Position numbers and translations under genes: made by a program
Notes under the pieces: generated by a model
Told to the model about the DNA's origin: nothing
What the model saw: only the letters and a program-made list of their open reading frames with translations
Databases searched by the model: none
Assembly: GCF_004138325.1 (NCBI RefSeq)
Contig: NZ_SBLB01000004.1
Span: forward strand, 372,001-436,000
Source of the DNA: Spirosoma sordidisoli
Lineage (GTDB): Bacteria > Bacteroidota > Bacteroidia > Cytophagales > Spirosomataceae
DNA: 64,000 bases
Direction: 5' to 3'
In this document: one piece after another, positions 43,270 through 52,232 of the stretch
Position numbering within the stretch: the first letter of the stretch is position 1
How the letters are laid out: each line of letters opens with the position of its first letter

Positions 43270-44130
43270 GAACCGAAAACGAATGGCGTTCTACAGCTGA
43301 TCTGCCGGGAGAACGGTTTCGGCCGCCACTTTTTCAGCGACCGACTGGGTAACCGGCATCCTCAACGCCTGCTGACCATTGCCTGGAATACGGGGGGAGC
43401 GCAACCGGTCACGATCGATGGAGTGACATATGCGTTTCCGGCGCAGACGGTGTTACCGCTCATGGTCAATCAGTCGTTCGGGTTTGCCAATCCCGACGCG
43501 GTCGTTGCCTGGCAGTTCGACCGGGATTTCTACTGCATCGTTGACCACGACAAAGAAGTCTCGTGCGTAGGCTTTTTGTTCTATGGCGCCCGGAATCCGC
43601 TCTTCCTGCAGCTTAGTCCAGCCGAGCAACGCAAATTCGAAGCGCTGCTGATGGTATTCGACGACGAGTTTTCGACCCGCGATACCATTCAGGGCGAAAT
43701 GCTGCGGATGTTGCTGAAGCGGCTGATCATTAAGCTGACGCGGCTGGCTAAAGAGCAGTACCTGAATCCTGACTTATCCGAAGCCGACCTTAACCTGGTG
43801 CGCCGGTTCAACCTGCTCGTTGAGAACCAGTACCGCAGCCTGCATACCGTAAGCGCATACGCCGACCTGCTGAACAAATCGCCCAAAACCCTGGCCAATC
43901 TGTTTGCCCTCTACAATCAGCAAAGTCCGCTGCAAATTATTCATGAGCGCATTGCGCTGGAGGCCAAACGGCTGCTGCTCTATACCGATAAGTCGACCAA
44001 GGAAATTGCCTTCGAGCTGGGCTTCGATGAAGTGTCGCATTTCAGTCGGTTCTTCAAAAAACAGACCGGTCAGCCGCCATCGACGTTCAAAAAACTGGGA
44101 ATACACGGCCTGGCAGCTTCTGCTGGCTAA
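43252..44130 (+). CDS. AraC family transcriptional regulator
   Basis: A regulator of about 292 residues. The N-terminal half is a cupin-like ligand domain (PQRLLTIAWNTGGAQPVTIDG through YCIVDHDKEVSCVGFLF). The C-terminal half carries the two helix-turn-helix motifs of AraC proteins: VSAYADLLNKSPKTLANLF and KEIAFELGFDEVSHFSRFFKK followed by GQPPSTFKK. The frame opens at 43135 but an ATG at 43252 gives a normal family length and clears the MBL gene start. It is divergent from the MBL hydrolase gene. Ligand unknown. Confidence 0.88.
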   Translation: MVYTYTEPKTNGVLQLICRENGFGRHFFSDRLGNRHPQRLLTIAWNTGGAQPVTIDGVTYAFPAQTVLPLMVNQSFGFANPDAVVAWQFDRDFYCIVDHDKEVSCVGFLFYGARNPLFLQLSPAEQRKFEALLMVFDDEFSTRDTIQGEMLRMLLKRLIIKLTRLAKEQYLNPDLSEADLNLVRRFNLLVENQYRSLHTVSAYADLLNKSPKTLANLFALYNQQSPLQIIHERIALEAKRLLLYTDKSTKEIAFELGFDEVSHFSRFFKKQTGQPPSTFKKLGIHGLAASAG

Positions 44131-44232
44131 CCATCGGGAAGAATTGATAACAGGGCGGGAAATACATCCATTTTCGGGTGGCTTCACTGGCTGCACCTTT
44201 GTCTTGTCAATTCACCATAACACAACACGACA

Positions 44233-44793
44233 ATGGCAACGTTTCACGTACCAACCCGCGACCAGGTCTCGGCCCAGAACCAGCAACTCTTCGACAACCT
44301 GCAAAAAGGATTAGGCTTTGTACCGAACCTGTACGCCACGTTCGGCCTGTCTGACAATGGCCTGGGGGCTTACCTCGCCTTTCAGCAAAGCCAGACCAAG
44401 GGTGTTTTTAAAGCCAAAGAGCGGGAGGCTATCAACCTCGTGGTCTCTCAGGCCAACAACTGCGTCTACTGCCAGGCAGCCCATACCGCGCTGGGCAAAC
44501 TGAACGGGTTCTCCGACGAGCAGATGCTGCAGCTACGGGCGGGCCATGCCGATTTTGACCCCAAACTCGATGCGCTGGTGAAACTGGCTAAAGCCATCAC
44601 CGAAACGAAAGGTCATCCCGACAACCAGCTGATCGACCAGTTTGTAGCAGCCGGTTATGCGCAGAGCGCCCTGGTGGATCTGCTGCTGCTCATTGGTGAT
44701 AAAGTCATCTCAAACTACCTCCACAGCATCACCCAGATTCCCGTCGATTTTCCGGCCGCGCCCGCTTTGACTACCGAAGCCGTAACCGCCTGA
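44233..44793 (+). CDS. AhpD/carboxymuconolactone decarboxylase-like protein
   Basis: A 186-residue all-helical AhpD-like protein. The redox motif is NNCVYCQAAHTALGK (CX2C-X3-H), as in alkylhydroperoxidase AhpD and the uncharacterised peroxidase-related enzymes. It likely detoxifies peroxides with thiol reductants, but the reductant is unknown. A promoter-like CACCTTTG is about 35 bases upstream. It lies between the AraC-type gene and the cytochrome b gene and could be a target of the former. Confidence 0.9.
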   Translation: MATFHVPTRDQVSAQNQQLFDNLQKGLGFVPNLYATFGLSDNGLGAYLAFQQSQTKGVFKAKEREAINLVVSQANNCVYCQAAHTALGKLNGFSDEQMLQLRAGHADFDPKLDALVKLAKAITETKGHPDNQLIDQFVAAGYAQSALVDLLLLIGDKVISNYLHSITQIPVDFPAAPALTTEAVTA

Positions 44794-44887
44794 TTGATGG
44801 CCGGTCGGTCGTAGCGGAATCGGTACCTATTTTGTTTGCGTACGTACCGGCAAACCGGTAGCTTACGTACCCGAATCTGCCTTTGTC

Positions 44888-45628
44888 ATGAAACGCATCG
44901 TTCATAAACACCCGCTGGCCATCCGCTGGTTTCACTGGATTAACTTCCCGGTCCTGTTCATCATGATCTGGAGCGGCCTGCTCATTTACTGGGCCTATGA
45001 CCCGTACAAAATCGTGCTGGGCGACTGGACACTGATCTCCTTCTTTCCGGACGGATTTTATAAAGCACTGGGATTATCGCGCCGACTGGCCGAGGGTATG
45101 GCGTGGCACTTCGTGTTCATGTGGCTCTTCCTGCTCAACGGGTTGCTGTACGTAGGCTATACGATTGTATCGGGCGAGTGGCGCCACCTGGTCCCGAACC
45201 GTCACTCCTTTCGGGAAGCCATTCAGGTTACGGCCTATGATCTGGGCCTACGTAAAACCCAGCCGCCCTTCGTCAAATATAACGGTGCGCAGAAGATTGC
45301 GTACTTCTCGATCATGATCATGGGCGCCGGGTCTGTTCTGACAGGATATGCCATTTACAAGCCGACGCAGTTTTACTGGCTCACGGCCCTGTCGGGGGGC
45401 TACGAAACCGCCCGGCTGATTCACTTTGCGCTGACGGTCGGGTACGTGCTGTTTTTTGTGGTGCATATTGCGCAGGTGATCCGGGCGGGCTGGACCAACT
45501 TTCAGAGTATGATTACGGGTTTCGAATTACAAAAACCCGACGACCCTGGACAGCCGCTTCGGCCGGCCCCCGAGCCCCAACCCGACCCCACCCCCGCCCC
45601 TGCACCCATACACCCTGCCCTGTCATGA
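44888..45628 (+). CDS. Cytochrome b-type membrane subunit (b561/thiosulfate-reductase-like)
   Basis: A 246-residue integral membrane protein with four or five predicted helices. Haem-ligand histidines are visible in IRWFHWINFPVLF, AWHFVFMWLF, RLIHFALTVGY and FFVVHIAQVIRAGW. The C-terminus is a proline-rich tail (EPQPDPTPAPAPIH). It belongs to the cytochrome b561/Ni-Fe-hydrogenase b group. It overlaps the next gene by four bases (ATGA), so the two are translationally coupled and it is probably the quinol-reactive partner of the molybdoenzyme. TGCCTTTG at 44878-44885 is a -7-like box within five bases of the start. Confidence 0.87.
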   Translation: MKRIVHKHPLAIRWFHWINFPVLFIMIWSGLLIYWAYDPYKIVLGDWTLISFFPDGFYKALGLSRRLAEGMAWHFVFMWLFLLNGLLYVGYTIVSGEWRHLVPNRHSFREAIQVTAYDLGLRKTQPPFVKYNGAQKIAYFSIMIMGAGSVLTGYAIYKPTQFYWLTALSGGYETARLIHFALTVGYVLFFVVHIAQVIRAGWTNFQSMITGFELQKPDDPGQPLRPAPEPQPDPTPAPAPIHPALS

Positions 45629-46425
45629 AAATCGATGACGAACCCAAGCTCCCGGAAAGCGACGCTCCCGAATCAGCCATACGTCGTCGAACGCTCCGCT
45701 CGTTTGGGCTGTTCGCGCTGGCCGCCACCGTTCCGTTCGGCGTTTATTCGTGGATTAAAAGCAGCCCGAAGGTCCTGGGCATGAAAAAACCGTTGCGCCG
45801 GGTACTGGATGCCAACGAACAGATTGCCCGTACGTATTTCAGCAACACTAACCTGGTTAAGACCTACCTCCGCGAAGAAGCGGCTAAACAACCGCGCGTA
45901 AACGGCTTCGACGGGTTACGCGCACCCCTGCCGACCGACTGGAAGCTACAGATCGACCGGCCAAACCAGGAGCCGCTCCTTCTTACCATGGACGACGTCC
46001 GGGCGCTGCCGAAGCAGGAGCTGATCTATGATTTTAAATGCGTGGAAGGCTGGAGTCAGATTCAGCACTGGGGTGGCGTGCGGCTCTCCGATTTTCTGGA
46101 GCGTTACAAACTCGGCACCAAAAGCGGCAATGTCCCTACGCCGGACAGTCCGACCGATCTGTATTCGTTTGTCGGTATGGAGACGCCTGACAAAGGGTAT
46201 TATGTGGGTATCGACATGGAAAGTGCGCTGCATCCGCAAACGCTACTGGCTTACGAACTCAACGGGCTGCCGATCAACAACCAGCACGGCGCCCCCATCC
46301 GGCTGATTATTCCGCACAAATACGGCGTCAAAAATCTCAAGCGCATTGGCCGGATTTTCTTCTCCGACACCCGCCCGCGCGACTTCTGGGCCGAGCGTGG
46401 TTACGACTACTATCTGGGTCTGTAA
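45625..46425 (+). CDS. Sulfite-oxidase-like molybdopterin oxidoreductase
   Basis: A 266-residue oxidoreductase with a sulfite-oxidase-type molybdenum-cofactor domain. The molybdenum ligand cysteine is in YDFKCVEGWSQIQHWGG. YELNGLPINNQHGAPIRLIIPHKYG is the other hallmark. The N-terminus has arginines ahead of a hydrophobic stretch (IRRRTLRSFGLFALAATVP), consistent with Tat export as in MsrP. With the adjacent cytochrome b subunit it resembles the MsrPQ methionine sulfoxide repair pair, although the cytochrome is of a different type. Substrate unknown. Confidence 0.88.
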   Translation: MKIDDEPKLPESDAPESAIRRRTLRSFGLFALAATVPFGVYSWIKSSPKVLGMKKPLRRVLDANEQIARTYFSNTNLVKTYLREEAAKQPRVNGFDGLRAPLPTDWKLQIDRPNQEPLLLTMDDVRALPKQELIYDFKCVEGWSQIQHWGGVRLSDFLERYKLGTKSGNVPTPDSPTDLYSFVGMETPDKGYYVGIDMESALHPQTLLAYELNGLPINNQHGAPIRLIIPHKYGVKNLKRIGRIFFSDTRPRDFWAERGYDYYLGL

Positions 46426-46480
46426 AACGGCTTGTGTACCGTTCACAGCAGCCCTGCATCATCACTCAACAACGTGACTC

Positions 46481-47218
46481 ATGAACGCATTTTTCTGGCT
46501 GGCGGTGACCCTGCTGCTGGCCCCAGCCGAGTCGATACCAGCACCCGTCAAACCAGCCGCGCAGCCGGTCGTGGTGCTGGAGTTGTTCACCTCGCAGGGC
46601 TGCTCCAGTTGCCCACCCGCTGACCGGGCTTTACAGGAAATCACTGAAAAAGCCGCCCGCTTCGGCCAGGCGGTATACGGCCTGTCGTTTCACGTCGACT
46701 ACTGGAACCGGCTTGGCTGGCAGGACCCGTTCAGCAGTCGGCAATTCACCGATCGGCAGCGGCAGTATAACCGGCAGCTACGTACGCAAACCTATACGCC
46801 CCAGCTGATCGTAAATGGACAACAGGACATCATTGGCGGCCAGCGAAGCCGCATTGAGCAGGCTGTTGCCGCCATTCAAAAACAACCGGCTTCCTCATTT
46901 GTAACAGTAAACGGCCAGATGAGTCGTACGGCCAAAATCCTGACGGTGACCTATACGCTGTCGGCGAAAGGGCCTTACCGCGTCAATATCGCCCTCGTAC
47001 AGAAAGAAGCCCGTACCGCCGTCGGCAACGGAGAAAACGGGGGGCGAACGCTTGTCAACACCAACATCGTACGGCAGTTCAGGACCATCGACCAGGCGGG
47101 GTCGTCGGGCAGCGCCACCCTGGCGATACCCAATGGCCTCGGTCCAGATCAAAGCAGCGTACTGGTTTACGTTCAGCGAACGGACAACGGACAGGTTGTT
47201 GGCGCCAGCTTGCTGTAG
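46481..47218 (+). CDS. DUF1223 thioredoxin-like secreted protein
   Basis: A 245-residue exported protein of the DUF1223 family. A signal peptide (to about residue 20) is followed by VVVLELFTSQGCSSCPPAD, a thioredoxin-like start with CSSC. FHVDYWNRLGWQDPFSS and YTPQLIVNGQQDIIGGQ are the conserved blocks. The C-terminal domain is beta-rich. The biochemical role of the family is not known; a redox role is likely from the CXXC motif. It follows the molybdoenzyme gene by 55 bases. Confidence 0.88.
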   Translation: MNAFFWLAVTLLLAPAESIPAPVKPAAQPVVVLELFTSQGCSSCPPADRALQEITEKAARFGQAVYGLSFHVDYWNRLGWQDPFSSRQFTDRQRQYNRQLRTQTYTPQLIVNGQQDIIGGQRSRIEQAVAAIQKQPASSFVTVNGQMSRTAKILTVTYTLSAKGPYRVNIALVQKEARTAVGNGENGGRTLVNTNIVRQFRTIDQAGSSGSATLAIPNGLGPDQSSVLVYVQRTDNGQVVGASLL

Positions 47219-47239
47219 CCGACCCGACAGAAACTGGTC

Positions 47240-49672
47240 TTATAAACTTACCGTCTGCGTGCCTCCTTTCAGAGGGAGACTTTTGCCTTTCCAGCGCAGC
47301 GTACCAGTCATTTTCTCGGGTAAGCTCACGCTGCCGGTCAAACCGCCCGCTGCCGTTTTCTGGAAGCTGACAGCAATTTCACCCTGCGGATGAGGCACGC
47401 GGCCATCAACACGGGTCAGCGTACCGAAGGCCGGCTCGATGCGCACCGTGCGGAAGCCCGGCTCGGCAGGCTGGATGCCGCAGGTCGTCGACAGGAGCGC
47501 ATACAGGGGCGAGGCACTCCAGGCGTGACAATCAGAGCGGGTTGGTTCTGGGTTTTCGGCGAAGGTAGTCAGGCCAATAGCCAGCATATCGCGCCAGGGC
47601 TTGAGTTGCGGCACCAGCTCATCGCCCAGACCCGTTTTCTTCAGAGCCTCGAATAGGTAAAACTTGAAATAAAAGGTAGCCTGAATGATATCCGTAGCGG
47701 CCATTGTTTTTGTCAACAAAGCCACCTGCTGATTTTTCGGCACAGCGTCGGTCAGGATCGCCAGCAGATTGGCATGCTGGCTGAAGCTGTTTTTCGCGGG
47801 TGTATCGGCCAGCAGGCCCCGTCCGGCATCCCAGCATTGGGCGTAAACCGCCTTGTTCAGCCGACGGGCTAGCTCGCGGTAATGCTCGGCGCGTTCGTTC
47901 TGACCAAAATGGGCCAGCAGATCGGCCGCGCGGAAATAGGTATAAGCCTGTTGTAAAGTTAAAATGCTGGACCCACCCTTCTTAGCGCCCGGCGGCACCC
48001 CACCCGCCACCTCATCTTTCGCGTTCTGCCACTTGGCCCAGTCCACAAAATTCCACCAGAGCAGCGGCCCATTCAACCCGTTCTTATCGAGCCGCTCTTC
48101 GTGCCAGTTCAGCACGCTCAGTACGCCGGGCATCATAGACTTGACGAAGGCATCGTCGGACCGGTGCATCCAGTAATCGTGGATCATGCAGACCCAGAAG
48201 AGCGAAAACGTCGGTATTACCTGAAAGTCCGCACTGGGATAGCGGCTTTGGGTCAGCCCGTCATTGAAGCGGCTGTGGTCATAATCGAGAATGGCTTTGC
48301 GCATTAGCCGGTCGTCACCCGCCACATACAGCGAAATCAACGACTGTACACGCGTATCGCCGGTATACTGCAGCTGTTCGTAATAAGGGCAGTCGTAGTA
48401 GGTTTCGCCCGCACAAAGCCGGGCCGTTCGCCAGCCCACGTCCCAGATCCCCTGCAACGACGAGTCGCCACGCGTAGACGCGCCCGGTGTGGATGTTGTT
48501 GATGTGGGCGCGTTTGCGGTAAACGTTCCTTTTTGCTCGAATGGGTAGCCGGTAAATTGCCCGACGAGGTCGTTCAGTACGAGCGGTTCGTCTTTGGTTT
48601 CTACCGTCAGCTGCAGGTACCGATACGTCCGGAACCAGAGTGGCCGAAACGTACGGCGGTCCGACCCGTCGGCTATGAACTGATCGTCGAAGCCGCGTAA
48701 CGACCGGCCTTCCACCTCGTTCCGGTTTCCTTTTTTACCGGCTGCGTCGATCAGGGCTTCGGCATAGCTCAGGGTGATTACCGCGTTTTTGCCACGGCTT
48801 ACGGTCAGTTCCGGGTAGGCGTTTGTCAGCACCCCATTGTCAAGCAGAAAGACCGCTTTTTTATTAGCAGTAACGGTTACGGGCGCTTTTCCCTGCAAGA
48901 AGGCGGCCTCCATCTGTCCGTTCTCTATCCGCCGAACGGCCGTCAGTCGCTCGGGATGTTCTTCCATCATCGGAATCTGACGGGGTACCAGCCCCCAGTT
49001 CCCATCGGTGCCGAGTCCGCGGGGCTTGGTTGGAAAGCCAAACGGTTTGGCCGCCAGCCAGGCACTGTCGTTGAAGTCGGGTTGCTCCCACCCCCAGGGA
49101 TAACGGGCCGCATCGACCCGGTCGCCATCACCCGCTACGATGTAGGTTCGTAGTTTGGGGATATCGTTCTTGATAGGCGAGTAAGCCGGGTTCTGATATA
49201 CCTTCCAGCTGGCGTCGGTGTTGGCTATTTTTTCAGCCTCGGTGTCGCCCTGCAGCACGAATCCGGTCTGGTAGCTCATCTGCGCGAAAGGAATGCCCTC
49301 GCCCATGTTCCAGACCTGCGCGGCCAGCACATTCCGCCCAGCCTGCAGATACGGCGCCAGATCAATCGTTTCGTAATTCCAGTTCTGCGTATCGCTGCGG
49401 GCCGGCCCCAGCAGCACCGCCCGACCATTCACAAACAGTCGATACCGGTTATCGCCCGAAACATGTACAACGAAGCGGGTCGGCTTTTGCGGCAGGTCAA
49501 TGGCTTTTCGCAGGTGAAACACCCCATACTGCCGGGCCGGCGCCGTTGGGTGCAGAATCCAGCGCGCAGGCCAGTAGGTAGTAGTCCAGTCGGTAGTTGC
49601 ACTGGCAGGAGCTGTTGTCTGAGCCAGGGCAGGTACCGAAATCAGTACGAGAAGAAGCTGTCGGAAGTTCAT
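47240..49672 (-). CDS. Alpha-L-rhamnosidase, GH78-like, secreted
   Basis: An 810-residue secreted glycosidase with signal MNFRQLLLVLISVPALAQ. An N-terminal beta-sandwich (ARWILHPT through VLAAQVWNMG) precedes the (alpha/alpha)6 barrel, whose conserved acidic block is YYDCPYYEQLQYTGDTRVQ. Near the C-terminus are SDCHAWSASPLYALLSTTCG and VRIEPAFGTLTRVDG. GH78 enzymes release L-rhamnose from pectin (rhamnogalacturonan), glycosides or surface glycans. The ATG at 49672 is chosen over a frame at 49696. Divergent from xylB; a -7-like CACTTTTG (49685-49678) lies very close to the start. Confidence 0.9.
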   Translation of the reverse strand: MNFRQLLLVLISVPALAQTTAPASATTDWTTTYWPARWILHPTAPARQYGVFHLRKAIDLPQKPTRFVVHVSGDNRYRLFVNGRAVLLGPARSDTQNWNYETIDLAPYLQAGRNVLAAQVWNMGEGIPFAQMSYQTGFVLQGDTEAEKIANTDASWKVYQNPAYSPIKNDIPKLRTYIVAGDGDRVDAARYPWGWEQPDFNDSAWLAAKPFGFPTKPRGLGTDGNWGLVPRQIPMMEEHPERLTAVRRIENGQMEAAFLQGKAPVTVTANKKAVFLLDNGVLTNAYPELTVSRGKNAVITLSYAEALIDAAGKKGNRNEVEGRSLRGFDDQFIADGSDRRTFRPLWFRTYRYLQLTVETKDEPLVLNDLVGQFTGYPFEQKGTFTANAPTSTTSTPGASTRGDSSLQGIWDVGWRTARLCAGETYYDCPYYEQLQYTGDTRVQSLISLYVAGDDRLMRKAILDYDHSRFNDGLTQSRYPSADFQVIPTFSLFWVCMIHDYWMHRSDDAFVKSMMPGVLSVLNWHEERLDKNGLNGPLLWWNFVDWAKWQNAKDEVAGGVPPGAKKGGSSILTLQQAYTYFRAADLLAHFGQNERAEHYRELARRLNKAVYAQCWDAGRGLLADTPAKNSFSQHANLLAILTDAVPKNQQVALLTKTMAATDIIQATFYFKFYLFEALKKTGLGDELVPQLKPWRDMLAIGLTTFAENPEPTRSDCHAWSASPLYALLSTTCGIQPAEPGFRTVRIEPAFGTLTRVDGRVPHPQGEIAVSFQKTAAGGLTGSVSLPEKMTGTLRWKGKSLPLKGGTQTVSL

Positions 49673-49783
49673 GGGTACAAAAGTGAATAAACCCAAGTAA
49701 ATAATGATTAGAGTCGGGTTTTAACCAGCTGGCCATTGTATTTTGCATGCCGATCAGATATTCACAGTTTATCCTCGCTAGTT

Positions 49784-51271
49784 ATGTATTTTCTTGGCTT
49801 CGACCTCGGCTCATCGTCCGTCAAAGCGTGTTTACTCGATGCCGAAAGCGGTAAAGCCGTAGCGTCGGTGTTCTTCCCCGAAACCGAAATGGCCATCGAT
49901 TCGCCCCAGCCCGGGTTTGCCGAACAGCAGCCTGAGCAGTGGTGGCATAATGCCTGCCGGGCCAGCCAGGCGGTACTGAAACAGGCCAGCGTTCGGCCCG
50001 AGGACGTCAAAGCCATCGGCATCTCGTACCAGATGCACGGGCTGGTGGTGGTAGACAAGGATATGAACGTATTGCGGCCTTCCATCATCTGGTGCGACAG
50101 CCGGGCCGTTCCGTACGGCAACCGGGCCTTCGATGACCTCGGCCGCGACCGGGTACTGAAACATCTGCTCAACTCGCCGGGCAATTTTACAGCCGCCAAA
50201 CTGGCCTGGGTCAAAGCTAACGAACCCGACGTATACGCGCAGGTAGCCCACTTCATGCTCCCCGGCGATTACCTGGCGGCCCGCATGACGGGCGAGATCG
50301 TCACAACGGGATCGGGTTTGTCAGAAGGAATCTTCTGGGATTTCCAGACTAACGAGCCCGCGCAGTTTCTGCTCGATTATTACGGCTTCGATGCATCGCT
50401 GCTGCCTACCATCCGGCCTACGTTTGCTCCCCAGGGCGAACTAAGCAGCACGGCAGCCGCTGAACTGGGTCTTGCCGCCGGAACGCCCGTTACCTACCGC
50501 GCGGGCGACCAGCCCAACAACGCTTTCTCGCTCAACGTACTCGAACCAGGCCAGATTGCCGCTACGGCGGGTACGTCTGGTGTCGTATACGGCGTCAGCG
50601 ACCGGGCCGATTACGACCCCAAATCGCGGGTCAATACGTTTCTGCACGTCAGCCACCGCCCCGAGGCTCCACGCTACGGGGTGCTGTTGTGCGTAAACGG
50701 AACGGGTATTCTGAACAGCTGGCTCCGCAACCAGGTGCTGCGCCGGACCATCAGTTACGATGAGATGAACCGCCTGGCCCACGAAGCACCCGTTGGTGCC
50801 GATGGCCTGGTTTGCCTGCCGTTCGGCAACGGCGCCGAACGCGTACTCGAAAACGCCGATCCGGGCGCGTCGTTCCACGGCCTGCAACTGACCCGCCACG
50901 AACTGCCCCACCTGATCCGGGCCGCTCAGGAAGGTATCGTTTTTGCGCTTTATTACGGGATTCAGGTTATGGAAAGCGTGGGCGTTGGTCTGCAAACGAT
51001 CCGGGCCGGCGAAGCCAATATGATGCTCAGCCCGCTCTTCCGCGACACGCTGGCCAACCTGACCGGGGCGGCTATCGAGCTGTACAATACCGACGGGGCG
51101 CATGGAGCCGCCCGCGGAGCCGGACTTGGTCTTGGCTATTACAAAACCGCGCAGGAAGCCTTTACCGGCCTCCACGTCACTAAAACCATCGATCCCAACA
51201 TCCGCGATCAGGAACGGTATCGCGACGCGTACGGCAAGTGGCTAACCCAGCTGGAAAAGACCGGCTTGTAG
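49784..51271 (+). CDS. xylB: Xylulokinase
   Basis: A FGGY-family kinase of 495 residues that phosphorylates D-xylulose to D-xylulose 5-phosphate, the same product that AraD makes from arabinose. The N-terminal phosphate loop is FLGFDLGSSSVKACLLD. SYQMHGLVVVDKD, WCDSRAVPYG, and the ATP domain AATAGTSGVVYGV and GAARGAGLGLGYYK are family hallmarks. A frame from 49736 would add 16 atypical residues, so the start is set at 49784. Xylose isomerase is not in the window. A strong terminator follows. Confidence 0.93.
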   Translation: MYFLGFDLGSSSVKACLLDAESGKAVASVFFPETEMAIDSPQPGFAEQQPEQWWHNACRASQAVLKQASVRPEDVKAIGISYQMHGLVVVDKDMNVLRPSIIWCDSRAVPYGNRAFDDLGRDRVLKHLLNSPGNFTAAKLAWVKANEPDVYAQVAHFMLPGDYLAARMTGEIVTTGSGLSEGIFWDFQTNEPAQFLLDYYGFDASLLPTIRPTFAPQGELSSTAAAELGLAAGTPVTYRAGDQPNNAFSLNVLEPGQIAATAGTSGVVYGVSDRADYDPKSRVNTFLHVSHRPEAPRYGVLLCVNGTGILNSWLRNQVLRRTISYDEMNRLAHEAPVGADGLVCLPFGNGAERVLENADPGASFHGLQLTRHELPHLIRAAQEGIVFALYYGIQVMESVGVGLQTIRAGEANMMLSPLFRDTLANLTGAAIELYNTDGAHGAARGAGLGLGYYKTAQEAFTGLHVTKTIDPNIRDQERYRDAYGKWLTQLEKTGL

Positions 51272-51310
51272 ATAATTGGCGTTGCCGACTACCCCTTTAC
51301 TCATCCCTAC

Positions 51311-51350
51311 AAACCGACGGCCAGTGATCGAAACCACTGGCCGCCGGTTT
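51311..51350 (+). terminator. Intrinsic terminator of xylB
   Basis: A 16-bp stem (51311-51326 with 51335-51350) with one A/C mismatch and an 8-base loop, then a short T-run. It lies 39 bases after the xylB stop codon. Confidence 0.75.
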
Positions 51351-51410
51351 ATAAGGCCTCATGCGCCACAAGACAGTTTCTGCATTTGCTTACAGCAACT
51401 GGCCTCAAAC

Positions 51411-52094
51411 TCACTGAAGCAGATCAGGCGTCTGGTGTCGCATCGGCTTCAGATGAACCGTTTGCCGACCGGCCAGCCATTGGCGGTCAATACCGACCAG
51501 GCCAAATACCAGATCCCAGCTCCGCTCAAAACAGTGGGCTGCGTCAAGAAACGTGATCGATACAGCCAGAGCCCGCTCGTAAAAGGCGCGCGTTTGCCGA
51601 CGCACTACATCGCGATGAACGGCAAACTGAGCACCCAGCACAAAGGTGTACGCTGGCGGTCCGTCAGTGTCGAACAACGCCCGATGAAAGCCGCGCAGAT
51701 CGAGACCGCGCCCGTCTTCGTTCTTGCTCCAGGGCCTGAACAAGCGGTCACCCTGATCATCGTCGGTATCGATCAGGTGGCCCAGCCAGCAAAACCCCAG
51801 CGGACTGATCGCGTCGGGAGCATCGGCAAAGGCCCGCAGGGTTTTCTTGAAATCGAAGGCATGGTCAAACGGTTTCCCCTGGCAGAAGATGGTCCATTCG
51901 GCCAGCGTGTCGTAGCGCTCAACGAGGTGGTGGAGGTAGGTATGGGCCTCACGCCCTACGTTGGGAAGCACAAGCGCATCGGGGCCCGCCGACCCATCGG
52001 CACTTTTATCATAGACGGTTACGTGCAGACTGGCAGGGCGTTTCCGTAGCCAGGCCAGGTCTTCGGTATAGCGGGCAACAACAAGTTCTAGCAT
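51411..52094 (-). CDS. DUF3431 family protein
   Basis: A 227-residue protein of the DUF3431 family. Characteristic parts are LELVVARYTEDLAWLRK, VTVYDKSADG, LPNVGREAHTYLHHLVERYDTLAEWTIFCQG and VLGAQFAVHRDVVRRQTRAFYERAL. The architecture (short N-terminal GT-A-like strand, WTIFCQG, the QFAVHRDVV block) suggests a relationship to glycosyltransferases, but no activity is established. I place the start at 52094. It lies between xylB (convergent) and the oligopeptidase gene (divergent). Confidence 0.83.
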   Translation of the reverse strand: MLELVVARYTEDLAWLRKRPASLHVTVYDKSADGSAGPDALVLPNVGREAHTYLHHLVERYDTLAEWTIFCQGKPFDHAFDFKKTLRAFADAPDAISPLGFCWLGHLIDTDDDQGDRLFRPWSKNEDGRGLDLRGFHRALFDTDGPPAYTFVLGAQFAVHRDVVRRQTRAFYERALAVSITFLDAAHCFERSWDLVFGLVGIDRQWLAGRQTVHLKPMRHQTPDLLQ

Positions 52095-52232
52095 AGGCGA
52101 TACTCGCAGAACAGCAGAGGTCGGGCAAAGTTCGATCCGTCGATTGGTTTCTTCCTGTTGGCGAGTCGGCCGCATCGCCGGGGCGCGCAAACAAAGCGTA
52201 TCTTTACAAACTGACCTCTTAAACGAACTGCT

